From Schistosoma haematobium (Eukaryota > Platyhelminthes > Trematoda > Strigeidida > Schistosomatidae): a stretch of DNA of 64,000 bases. A program made the position numbers and the translations under genes. The stretch lies in NCBI RefSeq assembly GCF_000699445.3, contig NC_067198.1:19920536-19984535 (forward strand), in the 5' to 3' direction. Positions 1 through 9,602 of this stretch are shown here, piece after piece (positions within the stretch are counted from its first letter, which is position 1; each line of letters opens with the position of its first letter). Below the pieces are notes generated by a model. That model ran no database searches, was not told the DNA's origin, and worked only from the letters and a program-made list of their open reading frames with translations.

Positions 1-1575
1 AAGAGTGATTGGATTGCTGTTCTCCGCTTCGAATTTGAGTACCTTGGTTTTCCCTTTGTGTATGCTGAGGCCTACTGATGCAGAGACTGATGCTACACTG
101 GCTGTCTTTGTCTGCATCTGTTCGTGTGTATGCGATAGGAGTGCCAGGTCATCTGCGAAGTCCAAATCGTCTAATTGGTTCTGAGCTGTCCATTGTATCC
201 CGTGTTTTCCTTCAGATGTTGAGGTCTTCATAATCCAGTCGACCACCAGAAGAAAGAGGAAGGGAGAGAGTAAACAGCCTTGTCTGACTCCGGTCCTTAC
301 TTGGAATGCATCTGTCAGCTGTCCTCCATGCACTACTTTGCACTGTAGTCCGTCGTATGAGTTCCGGATAATATTGACAATCTTCTCAGGAACTCCGTAG
401 TGTCGAAGAAGTTTCCATAATGTCCTCCTATCTACACTGTCGAATGCCTTTTCATAATCAATGAAGTTGATGTATAGTGATGAGTTCCACTCAACTGATT
501 GTTCGACGATGATCCGTAGTGTTGCAATTTGGTCTGTGCACGACCGATCCTTACGGAATCCAGCTTGTTGATCTCGAAGTTGGGCGTCTACTGCATCCTT
601 CATCCGGTTCAGCAACAATCTGTTGAAGACTTTCCCTAGTATTGACAGTAGTGTAATGCCTCTGTAGTTTTCACCATTGCTCAGATCTCCTTTCTTTGGA
701 ATCTTGACGAGGTGTCCTTCTTTCCAGTCCATCGGCACTTGTTCCTCCTCCCAAATCTTTTTGAATAGAAGATAAAGCATGCTTGTGGTTGCTTCGATGT
801 CTGATTTCAGTGCTTCAGCTGGTATGTTGTCGGGTCCTGCTGCTTTCCCGTTCTTGATTTGTCTGACGGCCATTCTAATTTCTTCCGTAGTTGGTTCCTC
901 GAAGTATTCTACCCATCTGTTACTCTGTTGTTGAATTTCGGTGATTTTCCTGCCTTCTTTGTTTTTGACCGGCCTCTCTGGTTTACTGTATTTCCCTGCT
1001 AGTTTCTTCGTTGTATCGTGAAGCTGTTTCATATTTCCTTCTCTAGCAGCTTTTTCTGCCGTCGTTGCTAGTTCTTCCACGTATTTCTTCTTGTCGGCTC
1101 TAATGCTCCTCTTCACTTGCTTGTTTGCTTCTATGTATTCAGCTTGTGCTTGGACTTTCTCTGCTCGTGTTCGGCTGTTGTTTATTGCTGCCTTCTTGTT
1201 CTTCCTTTCTTTGATCTTGTCCAGTGTTTCTGTAGAGATCCATTCCTTATGATGGTATTTCTTTAGACCAAGAACCTCTTGACACGTTGAAGTTAATGCT
1301 TCCTTGATGCCTTTCCAGTTGTCCTGCATAGTAGTTTCTTCTTCTTTCAGTAGATCTTGTAAGGCTTGGAACCTGTTGTTGAGAGCTATCTTGAATTCAT
1401 TGAGTTTGTCAGTATCTCGAAGGAAGGCTGTATTGAACCTTTGTATTGCTGTTTGTCCACTTGTCCAGTTCTTTTTTGGCTTCAGTTTTAAATTGGCTAC
1501 AACTAGGTGGTGATCTGAAGCTACGTCAGCACCTCTCCTGGTTCTCACATCTTCCATTGTCCTTCGGAATTTTTG
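1..1575 (-). CDS. RTE reverse transcriptase (3' half of the RTE ORF, partial)
   Basis: The coding strand is open from about 1575 to the window edge in the frame ending at base 1. In order it encodes a basic, Lys/Glu-rich linker (about 1560-960), then RT fingers (VKIPKKGD, NYRGITLLS around 640-720), palm motif A (DYEKAFDSVDR around 430-465), the GVRQGCLLSPF turn (around 265-300) and motif C FADDLALL (around 150-175). It would continue the endonuclease frame at 1545-2312 but for the single-base break between them. The C-terminal end and 3'UTR lie left of the window. Confidence 0.9.
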
Positions 1576-2312
1576 TTGATGCAAATATGATCTATTTGGT
1601 TCTCTGTAGTTTGGTCCGGTGAGATCCATGTAGCCTTGTGTATACGCTTGTGTGGAAATATTGTGCCTCCTATGACCAATTTGTTGAATGCACATAGATT
1701 TGCAAATCTTTCTCCATTTTCGTTTCTTTCTCCCAGTCCATGTCGTCCCATAATATCTTCATATCCAGTGTTGTCTATTCCGACTTTGGCATTTAGATCT
1801 CCCATCAGAATAGTTAGGTCCTTTCTTGGGCATTTCTCAATGATTGACTGCAGCCGCTCGTAGAACTGATCTTTAATTTCGTCGTTGCTATCATTGGTGG
1901 GTGCATAACATTGGGTAATATTCATTAAGATCCCCTCCTTCTTTGTTTTGAATGATGCTTTGATGATTCTGGATCCGTGAGATTCCCATCCTACAAGTGC
2001 ATTTCGTGCTACTTTGGACAGCATAAGAGCGACTCCCTGAGTGTGTGGAGCATTGTCCTCTTCGTGACCGGAGTATAGCAGCATTTCTCCCGTAGCTAGC
2101 CTTTTCTGTCCAGCTTGGGTCCAGTGGGTTTCGCTGATTCCCAGTACTGCTAAGTTGTATCTCCTCATTTCCATTGATATTTGACTGGTCTTCCCGGTTT
2201 CCCACATTGTTCGAACGTTCCATGTACCTATAAAAATTTTTGCTCTGGTTGTCAGAAGGGGCATCGGCCTCGTGGCTTCCGAAGGAACTCGGCTTTCACC
2301 ATGAAGCGTCAT
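1545..2312 (-). CDS. RTE endonuclease domain (5' half of the RTE ORF)
   Basis: This 255-aa reading frame encodes the N-terminal AP-endonuclease domain that nicks target DNA for target-primed reverse transcription. Visible motifs in order: TWNVRTMWETGK near residue 30, SETHW near residue 60 (metal-binding Glu), GDLNAKVGIDN near residue 170, and NQIDHICI near residue 238. The chosen start is the ATG at 2312, after about 190 bases of GC-rich, structured leader. The frame stops at 1545 only because a run of five A on the coding strand is one base short of what keeps the downstream RT frame open. Similar proteins are often mislabelled craniofacial development protein 2 in databases; that name is a LINE endonuclease artefact. 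Confidence 0.9.
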   Translation of the reverse strand: MTLHGESRVPSEATRPMPLLTTRAKIFIGTWNVRTMWETGKTSQISMEMRRYNLAVLGISETHWTQAGQKRLATGEMLLYSGHEEDNAPHTQGVALMLSKVARNALVGWESHGSRIIKASFKTKKEGILMNITQCYAPTNDSNDEIKDQFYERLQSIIEKCPRKDLTILMGDLNAKVGIDNTGYEDIMGRHGLGERNENGERFANLCAFNKLVIGGTIFPHKRIHKATWISPDQTTENQIDHICINKNSEGQWKM

Positions 2313-2505
2313 AATTCTTCTAAATGAAGACCTTCTAACTCCCAGGGCAGAGTTAAAATGGTTTGGATTATTTTTTCTGGTAAGCGTTTTTTTAGCGAGT
2401 TAGTTTTCTACGGGATGGGGACGCTAACCCCATGCCCAACCCTCCTCCTTTACCCGGGCTTGGGACCGGCAGTAGCCCCCGGAGGGACTCCAGGCGGACT
2501 AAATT
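2313..2505 (-). promoter_or_regulatory. RTE 5'UTR with terminal and internal RNA hairpins
   Basis: Upstream of the RTE ATG the transcript-sense leader is GC-rich and stem-forming. At the very 5' end AGTCCC-TCCG-GGGGCT forms a six-pair stem, with one G.U pair in RNA and a UNCG-type loop. Further in, ATGGGG and CCCCAT can pair across seven bases (near 2422-2440), and CCCAA with TTGGG flank the GCCCGGG segment. The near-identical copy at 3029-3317 has the same body but a different terminal hairpin. Whether this acts as promoter, ribozyme or translation element is not known. Confidence 0.55.
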
Positions 2506-2519
2506 CTGCCTCTAAAACT

Positions 2520-3028
2520 TAACAACATAATATGATAACAATTTTCCAAACTTATAATTTTTTTCAAAATTAGTCATCTTGTATAAATCTTTTACATACT
2601 GATTAACAATCTGTCAATAGTTCCAAGGAGCAATCTGACATCTGTTTTGCAAGTAACTAACACTTCTAAGATTAAGGCAGTGATACGCTTATATATCAGT
2701 CTGATAGATGTCGTAGTCATGTCTATCTGTACCTCAAAAAAAAATAATCACTGGGTTGGTTTTAAGAATGCTGTAAGCAGTGTACGTTAGTCCTTTCATT
2801 CCATAAATCTTCGCAGTGAAGCCAAAGAAAAATTGGAAATGTACCCATAGCTGGAAGGCTCAAGGTTATGCATCCTTATGTTAACTGGTCTCAGAAGGAT
2901 ATCTGTTGACACATTTTAGATTCATATGGAATTAAATATATTGCTACATCCATAGGGAACGATATTCCTGCTTACTAAATATTCTACATTCCCCCTACAT
3001 CTGATAATAAGATTTTTGAACCAGTTTT
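2520..3028. other. Unassigned AT-rich spacer between RTE copies
   Basis: No coding frame, known repeat or RNA gene was recognised. It separates the two near-identical RTE 5' ends. Confidence 0.5.
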
Positions 3029-3317
3029 GTTCGAACGTTCCATGTACCTATAAAAATTTTTGCTCTGGTTGTCAGAAGGGGCATCGGCCTCGTGGCTTCC
3101 GAAGGAACTCGGCTTTCATCATGAAGCGTCATAATTCTTCTAAATGAAGACCTTCTAACTCCCAGGGCAGAGTTAAAATGGTTTGGATTATTTTTTCTGG
3201 TAAGCGTTTTTTTAGCGAGTTAGTTTTCTACGGGATGGGGACGCTAACCCCATGCCCAACCCTCCTCCTTTACCCGGGCTTGGGACCGGCAGTAACTCTA
3301 GAAGAGCTACAGGCGGA
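3029..3317 (-). mobile_element. RTE fragment holding only the element's 5' end
   Basis: It repeats 2208-2505 of the neighbouring RTE: 5'UTR and the first codons of the ORF. The first 265 bases show a single visible substitution (C to T near 3119). The match ends abruptly at 3029 inside the start of the endonuclease region, so the 3' part is missing. The terminal hairpin differs from that at 2480-2505 although the flanks are the same. Confidence 0.88.
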
Positions 3318-3778
3318 GTTATATATGACTCATACACACTGATATTTCATTATCCTTTTCACTCAATTGAGACTTTCATCGCATCACTCCAAACTATGAC
3401 TGCACAAACATTTATTCTATCGTCATAACTCACTACAATAATAAGTTGTTTTTTCTTAATTATTTTTTGTTACTAATTTGACGATATATACATAGTCGTT
3501 TGTTCTTGTTTCATATTCATAAACACACCAATTAAACTGTTTGTGTATTTTCTACATTTCCTTCTTTAAACTCAATTCAATATTCTTCTCAATTACACGG
3601 ACCCGATTTATTATTATTAATATTCTACTATTATTACTCTAATTTTTTTTAATATGGCAAGTATAATGCTAACATTATTGAAAATTGTGTATCATTGCAT
3701 TTTTTGAAGAAACCCGAAATGACTTCTTCGCAACACTTATGTACCCATAAGATGTTTGTGAATACTAACAATAATATT
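3318..3778. other. Unassigned AT-rich spacer
   Basis: AT-rich sequence with several short homopolymers. I see no gene or family-level repeat in it. Confidence 0.45.
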
Positions 3779-4448
3779 GTTCTTTCCCTAGCCCAAACTT
3801 GTTCTTCATCATGTATTGGTAGTTGTTACGATACAATGAGTTCGTGTAGACGATGATGTGACTTCCACGTAAGATCTTATACGTTAGACAGTTATATCAT
3901 GACAAACCTACAATTTTAGGATTAGGTCTATTATTAGAGCAGTACTTATATCATGGTAGACCATAATTCTACAGGTCTTCATAATCTAGTCGACCGCCAG
4001 AAGAAAGAGAAAAGACGATAGTACGAAGCCTTGTCTGACATCGGTCCTTAATTGAAATGCATCTGTAAGGTGTCCTCCATACACTACTTTGCAGTGTAGT
4101 TCGTCGTGTGAATTCCGGATGATGTCGACGATTCTCTCAAGTTCACCGTAGTGTTGGAGAAGTTTCCATAAGGTTCTCCTATCCACTCTGTCCAACGCCT
4201 TCTCATAGTCAAGGAATTTGATGTATGGTGACGAGTTCAATTCAATTGATTGTTCAACGATGATGCGTAGTGTCGCGATTCGGTCTGTGTACAACCGGTC
4301 CTTACGGAATCCGACCTGTAGATCTTGAAGCTGGATGTTTACTGAAACTTTCATTCGGTTCAGCGACACTCTGTGGACGACGTTTTCTGGTGCTTCTGTA
4401 GCTGAGCTCACACATTTGTTCAAATCTCTTTATTTTGATATATTGATG
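3779..4448 (-). mobile_element. 670-bp chimera: LTR 3' part fused to RTE reverse-transcriptase fragment
   Basis: This block is almost identical to 32626-33295 and has the same length. Bases 3779-3973 match the right half of the solo LTR at 32406-32820. Bases 3974-4448 are antisense RTE RT. The open frame at 4423-3986 carries decayed RT motifs (FRKDRLYTDRIATLRII, DYEKALDRVDRRTLW, VRQGFVLSSFLFLL). Only a few substitutions were seen between the copies (for example near 3787, 4352 and 4408), with no net indel. The LTR-RTE junction is shared, so the two copies derive from one composite locus. Confidence 0.88.
3986..4423 (-). pseudogene. RTE reverse transcriptase palm fragment
   Basis: A 145-aa open remnant of the RTE RT. 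It starts at residues matching LNRMKxxV and ends just after the VRQG...FLFLLAVD turn. Relative to the intact copy at 1-1575, motif A reads KALDRVD instead of KAFDSVD and VRQG is followed by FVLSS instead of CLLSP, so it is non-functional. The catalytic FADD segment is absent because the LTR sequence begins there. Confidence 0.85.
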
Positions 4449-4872
4449 TGCTGCTTCCACCTCTAGTTGGTTTGTTAATTTATGGTCTAGTTCGGTGTTA
4501 GTACATTGATCTTTGATACTATAATAATGGACCTAACTCTGAAATTGTAGATTTTTCATATGTCTACTTAATCCATAATATCTTATGTGAAAGTTCCATT
4601 ATTTTCTACACCGACTAGTCAAATCATGACAATCAGAGGTATGAAGCTTAGTAATTACGAGGAAAATATTTCGGGATGGGTATAGTGTAATATATTCAGT
4701 GTAAAATACAGTAAGTTTTTTAGAATGACCGTGTCTGAATAGCCGAGGCACACCTCGAATCGTTGTTTCGGTGTTCGCCATTCACAATCTCCTCCAAGTG
4801 TTAAAAATTGAGTATTTAGTAATTATATATTCAGCTTTGAGAATTGTGCTATTAAAACCCAATACCACTACA
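4449..4872. repeat. Interspersed repeat family R1, copy 1 (LTR-like, TG...CA ends)
   Basis: About 424 bases lying between two RTE fragments. It begins TGCTGC and ends ACTACA. A diverged second copy lies at about 25240-25690 (shared blocks include CATATCATGACAATC-like, ATTTCGGG-TGGGTATAG and GAATGACCGTG). The length and TG/CA ends suggest a solo LTR. No matching target duplication is visible here (GATG versus GGTT), and about 195 bases of the RTE are missing at the insertion point, so a simple insertion is not proven. Confidence 0.6.
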
Positions 4873-5705
4873 GGTTCGGAATGTCTCTAACAATCTGTTC
4901 CTCTGTTCTTGAATCTCAGTAAGTATCTTTCCTTCTTTTTCCTGACTGGTCTCTCTGCTTTACCATATTTCTCTAACAGTTCCTTCGTTGTGTCATATAT
5001 TTGCTCCGTCCTTCCTTCTAGTGCACCCTTGTTCTCTGTCATTTCTAGATCACCCACGTACTCCTGCTTGTTAGCTCTAATGCACCTCTCATTTGTTTGC
5101 TTGATTGTTCGCATTCAGTTTGTTTCTTGACCCCCTCTACTCTTGTACGTCTGTTGTTAATTGCTGTATTTTTGTTCATTCTTTCGTAAATCTTGTCCAG
5201 ATTTTTGATAGAGATCCATTCCTTATGATGATGCTTGTTGCGGCTCAGCACTTCCTGACATGTTGAAGTTGGTGCTCTTTAATCCCTTTACAGTTGTACA
5301 CCATAATAGTTTACTATTCTACAAGTAAGCTTTGTAATATTTGGAACCTGTTGTTGAGAGCTATCTTGAATTCATTGAGTTTTCCAGTAGGTCGAAGGAC
5401 GTATGTGTTGAACCTGTGTATTGCTATTTCGCTTACAGTACAGTGCGTTTTGAGCCTCAGTTTCATCTTTGCAACTACCACGTAATGACCTGAATCTGTG
5501 TTAACTCCTCTGTTTGTTCTCACGTCCTCCATGGATATTCCGAAATTTTACTGGTGCAAATATGATCGATGTGGTTTTCCTTATTGCGATCCGATGAGAC
5601 TCGTTTTGGTTTTGTGCATGTGTTTACTGGATTCTTTCCTAAAAACCTATTTAAGATCGACTGCGATCTCTCATAAAACATATTTATTGTGTTCACTTCC
5701 ACCCT
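4873..5705 (-). mobile_element. Decayed RTE fragment (linker and part of endonuclease)
   Basis: Antisense frames match the RTE copy at 1-2312 in several broken pieces. They include KLNEFKIALNNRFQ (5350-5390), the HHKEWIS segment (5215-5245), a linker with TTKELLEKYGKAERPV (about 4950-5010), and the endonuclease end HIDHIC (5550-5570), which joins via a deletion to MFYERSQSI (5650-5680). Most of the endonuclease between these is deleted. It continues the RTE piece at 3974-4448 in order and orientation but is separated from it by repeat R1. Confidence 0.82.
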
Positions 5706-5819
5706 TGATGGATGCAGGAATTGTACCTCTCTGGTTTAGTTCTGTTTTGACTCTCTACATCTCACTTATCCCACCTGTAGTATAGTCCTTACCCAACTCC
5801 TACATATATAAGACCTTGG

Positions 5820-6690
5820 AGATAAAGTATCTAAGGTGAGAAATGAAAATAAAAAACTGGAATATCGAGGAAACTACTTCGCTATCCAATAAGTACTGAT
5901 ATGGATCGGTCTTCCCTTCAAAATTCTCACGGCTAATGTATCACATACGTTTTTAGGAATATTAGATGACGTCCTCGCCTGAAATAATCTCAATGCATGA
6001 TCAAATACATCTACGCCTTACTCAGATATCATAGGCTTCCAACACGCGTAATTCATATCGGAATTAGAGTTTAGTTTCCTTTCATCTTCCTTTCTGAAGC
6101 TTTATTAAATATTTCCCCGTGGCTACATTGGATATCACTAATTTTTAATTGAAGCAGAAAGCAAACTCAACGAATCTAACGACACTACCGAACTACAGTT
6201 AGATGCAATAGATGCTCTCTACTGTCCTAAAAAGTGATCGCTTGAACAACACAAATCTCTTCCGTACTCCGAGTAGTCTTGGGTCTGTAGAGCTTGTAAG
6301 CCATCACCCATTAATGATGACACAATACAAAGTGAACACAACCTTATATTTATTTCTTCTAGTCAATTTTTCATCAGCTCATTGCTTTCACATATACTTT
6401 ACTGTAGCACCGTTAATTTTGACACATTACCCGTTGCCTCATCCATAACTGATATATCACCACTTTTTCCCCACTACATGGATAAATATTTGTCTGCCGT
6501 TAAACTTTTCCAAACGTAATAAATGTTTTTTTAAAAAAACGCAATATACCACAGTAATTTAAAGCATTGCATCTAACCCTTACACACAGTCCAAATTTGA
6601 AAACGTCTATTAGGCTTGTAAAAAATACTCGTAGAAGTAGTGTCATCCGACAGGACAAAAAACATAGGGCATAGAGTAGGACATATTAGT
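5820..6690 (+). mobile_element. 3'-end fragment of a decayed LINE family (copy 1)
   Basis: This stretch aligns in order with 28400-29230. Shared blocks include AAGGTGAGAAAT-like sequence near 5836, TACTCAGATATCATAGGC near 6019 and the CAGTCC...GCTTGTAAAA blocks near 6590. The counterpart at 26566-28640 carries RT remnants, so this is read as LINE C-terminal and 3'UTR sequence. No intact frame remains. Confidence 0.55.
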
Positions 6691-6699
6691 ATTAGTAAT

Positions 6700-7769
6700 T
6701 TTTCCGCATCCAGTTTGAGGGCAAGTTCAAAATGCCACAAACGTTGCATGGTTCATCATAATGAGCCACTCAGGTTGATACGTGATATGACATAGAAACA
6801 GGGGGGTAGAATACGCTACATAAGAATATAAATAATTTTATGAGTAATCATAATAAATAGCATGCACGAGTCATTGTTAAGGGCGGAAACAATAATTTGC
6901 TACGCGGATTAATAGATAAGATATTACCAAAGCAACGTTACTAAACAGACAGGAGAAATGAGAAATTTAGATAGAATATTGGTGCAGATAAACCAGCGAG
7001 TTAAGATGCAGGTTTGGTGTTGGCACTGCATCAAGAGTCAATAGTTGTTAAAATTTGTTTAAAAATGGCTCATTGTACGAACTTCAAAAAACACTCATGC
7101 ACCACAAATTCCATCTTTACGTGTTATATTCTTGGCGCCGAAAAGAAGGAAAGGAAAATAAGCAGCAAAACGAGAAACAAAATACAGTTGATAAGCTCAG
7201 TGTTTTTAATTTTTTGAGATGGGAGGGGTTAAAATATGACTGTTGGCAGGCGGAACGCAAACTGATCGATAAAGGAACTTCACATAAATCATATGAATTA
7301 AACAAAGTGTAAAGAATTTTAAAGGCAAAACATGTCTTAGGGGAAGGTTGAAGAGCAAGGCTAGACAAAGGTTTATTGATCCCGGAAAACTAACAGTGGT
7401 GTAAATTGTCTGAACCTCCATATGACTTCATCACAATAGTCTTTGTATATCGATTACCCGTTTTTATTGTTATTGTTGGATGACGATTGTCAGGTCTGTG
7501 TTTTGGTGTCTGAAAATGTGTGTGATATGTTGACTTGGCAGAAAAGGTAAACCGATAAAAGGTAGAAAACGTAAATCGAAGAAGCAGCAAACATAGAAGG
7601 ATAACCTCAGTATCTTCGAACGGTTGTTGCGTTACCGATTATAAAGAGCGAAGTCAACTAAAATATTCTGCTACACAAACGTAGGTGGATTGAAATTATC
7701 ACCTTAACCATCAACGTTTGCTAGTTAGTAACTCTACCCTCACTCCTATCTAAAAGTAACCTTTAAAGT
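6700..7769. other. Unassigned insert within the LINE 3' remnant
   Basis: The two flanks (5820-6690 and 7770-7910) are nearly adjacent in the related copy at 28400-29410, so this roughly 1.1-kb block looks inserted here or lost there. Short open frames overlap in both directions near 7014-7590, but none resembles a known protein. Confidence 0.35.
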
Positions 7770-7910
7770 TTTACACCAAAAAAGAAAAGAGAGTGTAGTT
7801 ACTGATCAGCAAGCATTTATGTTGAGGAAGATTACTTCAATCCACTCATATTCGTAGGGTAGAACGCTTTGTTTTTTGAAGCTCTTTATGATTGGGGATG
7901 TAACAATCAG
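7770..7910 (+). repeat. LINE 3' remnant, distal block
   Basis: It matches 29280-29410 (blocks CAGCAAGCA, GATTACTTCAATCCA versus GATGACTTCAATCCA, GGTAGAACG versus GGCAGAACG). It is the continuation of the family seen at 5820-6690. Confidence 0.5.
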
Positions 7911-8995
7911 TTTATATCAAAAGCTTTTTAATTATTACCCACGACAGTGATCGCAGATTATCGCTGCAGAAGCATCTGACGTAAACCTCAAGTTCGCAGA
8001 GACATTCGTAGACCTAGAGTGAAGAATATTTCCGTAAAACATTCTGGTTTAAGCAAATCGAAATTCAATACTACCCGGCAAACTATGAATAGTGATAGAG
8101 AAATCTTTGCGAAACAATATGAAGGGGTGGTATTGAATACAAAAAAGTATGTACAAGCTAAGCTGAACTTACACGAACAGTGTTTTTCCGCCAAGTACAG
8201 TTCTCATGACAACAGCAAGCTTGTAAGATCAACTGTAAAATAAAGAGTAACTAAAATAAAGAATTTTTCTTCGCCATCAGTTAAATGATACCTAGCGACT
8301 CAGGAATTACTTGCTGTCGAAAAGGTAAAATTATCACCTGTCAAATGGCCTCAGAGCAAGAACTTGACTGCATATAACAATGGATGTTCCTAGCGATTAA
8401 GGAATAAAATATTTCTCCCAATAAAAATAGGTCATGCCAATTAAGCCAAATGACATCATCCAAGAATAAGGTCACTCAATACAGAGGACTCTAGAAATCA
8501 AAATGTCGTTATAAAAAATGTAGGAGGCCTGCAAGTTAGTAAGGTTTTAAGAAACTTTGTCTCAATACTCGAGATTGACGGACATTTGGGATATGGCCTT
8601 ACGACAAAGTAATCTTTATGAGTAGCTCACTCAAATCAGAAACCCTTTTCATTAGCACTGAAGAAGGCTGAAGCTAACTGTTCAGACTCATCGGTGATCA
8701 AACTTATTACATTCAAAACACTGGTACAAAATACAATTGAAATTCTTATGTTCACAGTCGGATTGCATAAAAGCTTGTTTGTTATTTTCACGAATACAGT
8801 TACCACGACTTCAGTGTCGGTGGGAATACAAATCGCCATTATGTTTGTTGAAAACTAAGATAAAATGGTAAGTCATCAAACATATACCACAAGTCAAATC
8901 CCTACCTCATTTAATTAAGCAAATTAGTTCATAATTTCATTTGGCAGTTTGTAAGTTTGATTTTGAAACTATTGGATAGTTAAGAAATAAAGAAC
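7911..8995. other. Unassigned intergenic sequence
   Basis: Only short overlapping frames on both strands (for example 8019-8243 and 8636-8839), without family features. I see no gene. Confidence 0.4.
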
Positions 8996-9115
8996 CCAAC
9001 TCTCAACTTTGGGGAAATTTTGGGAGTTTAGTGCCATTTCCTTAAATTTTACTATAGCGGCTTCCCCAAACTGGGTCAAATTTTCCCCGAAATTGGGAGC
9101 TTGGGAAACTGATAT
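8996..9115 (+). repeat. GGGGAAATTTT-rich interspersed repeat, copy 1
   Basis: A 120-base unit with CAACTTTGGGGAAATTTTGG near its start and GCGGCTTCCCCAAA and TTTTCCCCGAAATTGGGAGC later. It recurs at 9496-9602 in the same orientation and at 19617-19835 in the opposite one. Internal GGGGAAA and TTTCCCC blocks make it partly palindromic. Confidence 0.7.
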
Positions 9116-9495
9116 GACTAAATGCCATAAAAAGTTTCAACTTCACCTATATATTAAAGCAAGCCCAACTACGTCATATGATAAGAAAAGTGTTGTATTA
9201 TGTGAAAGTCGGTGCAAACCCGCACTACATTCTCGGTATGCATAATAATCTCATAAGATCCTGTGTACGTCCTTGAGAAGTGCTGGACCCGCTGCTCCAG
9301 ACAAGTCCTTTTTACAGATGTTTCACGGTTCATTGCCTGTCATCTACATTGTGTAGATACTTCACTGTGGTATTAAAGTTTAACAGTGATGTCTCTCAAG
9401 AAAATGGCTGATACTTTTTAATATCAATTTTAACAGGTGTTTGAAACTATAAGATAAATAAGTGACGTCGTAAAAACAACATAGAAACCCAGGCA

Positions 9496-9602
9496 TCCAA
9501 CTTTGGAGAAGTTTAGGGGTTTTTGTGCCATTTCCCCAAAGTTTACTATAGCGGCTTCCCCAAAGTGGGTCGAATTTTCTCCACAGTTGAGAGCTTGGAA
9601 AA
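9496..9602 (+). repeat. GGGGAAATTTT-rich interspersed repeat, copy 2
   Basis: Direct repeat of 8996-9115, 500 bases downstream, diverged, with the TTTACTATAGCGGCTTCCCC block best conserved. Confidence 0.68.

Larger units (their letters stand above)
1..2505 (-). mobile_element. RTE-clade non-LTR retrotransposon, nearly intact, 3' end outside window
   Basis: The minus strand reads 5'UTR (about 2505-2313), apurinic-like endonuclease and reverse transcriptase, and runs off the left window edge before the 3' end. The RT frame from about 1575 down to base 1 contains no stop codon. It shows RT motifs NYRGITLLS, AGFRKDRSCTDQIATLR, DYEKAFDSVDR, GVRQGCLLSPFLFLL and the catalytic FADDLALL (about 152-170). 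The only break is a one-base shift in an A-run near 1567-1571 between endonuclease and RT. EN plus RT in one ORF without a separate ORF1 is typical of RTE elements; schistosome SR2/SR3/Perere-3 are of this type, and the exact subfamily is not assigned here. The low decay marks a young insertion. Confidence 0.92.

Noticed and set aside
1545..2312. Host craniofacial development protein 2-like gene
   Set aside because: The frame continues into reverse transcriptase motifs and recurs in decayed copies; it is the RTE endonuclease.
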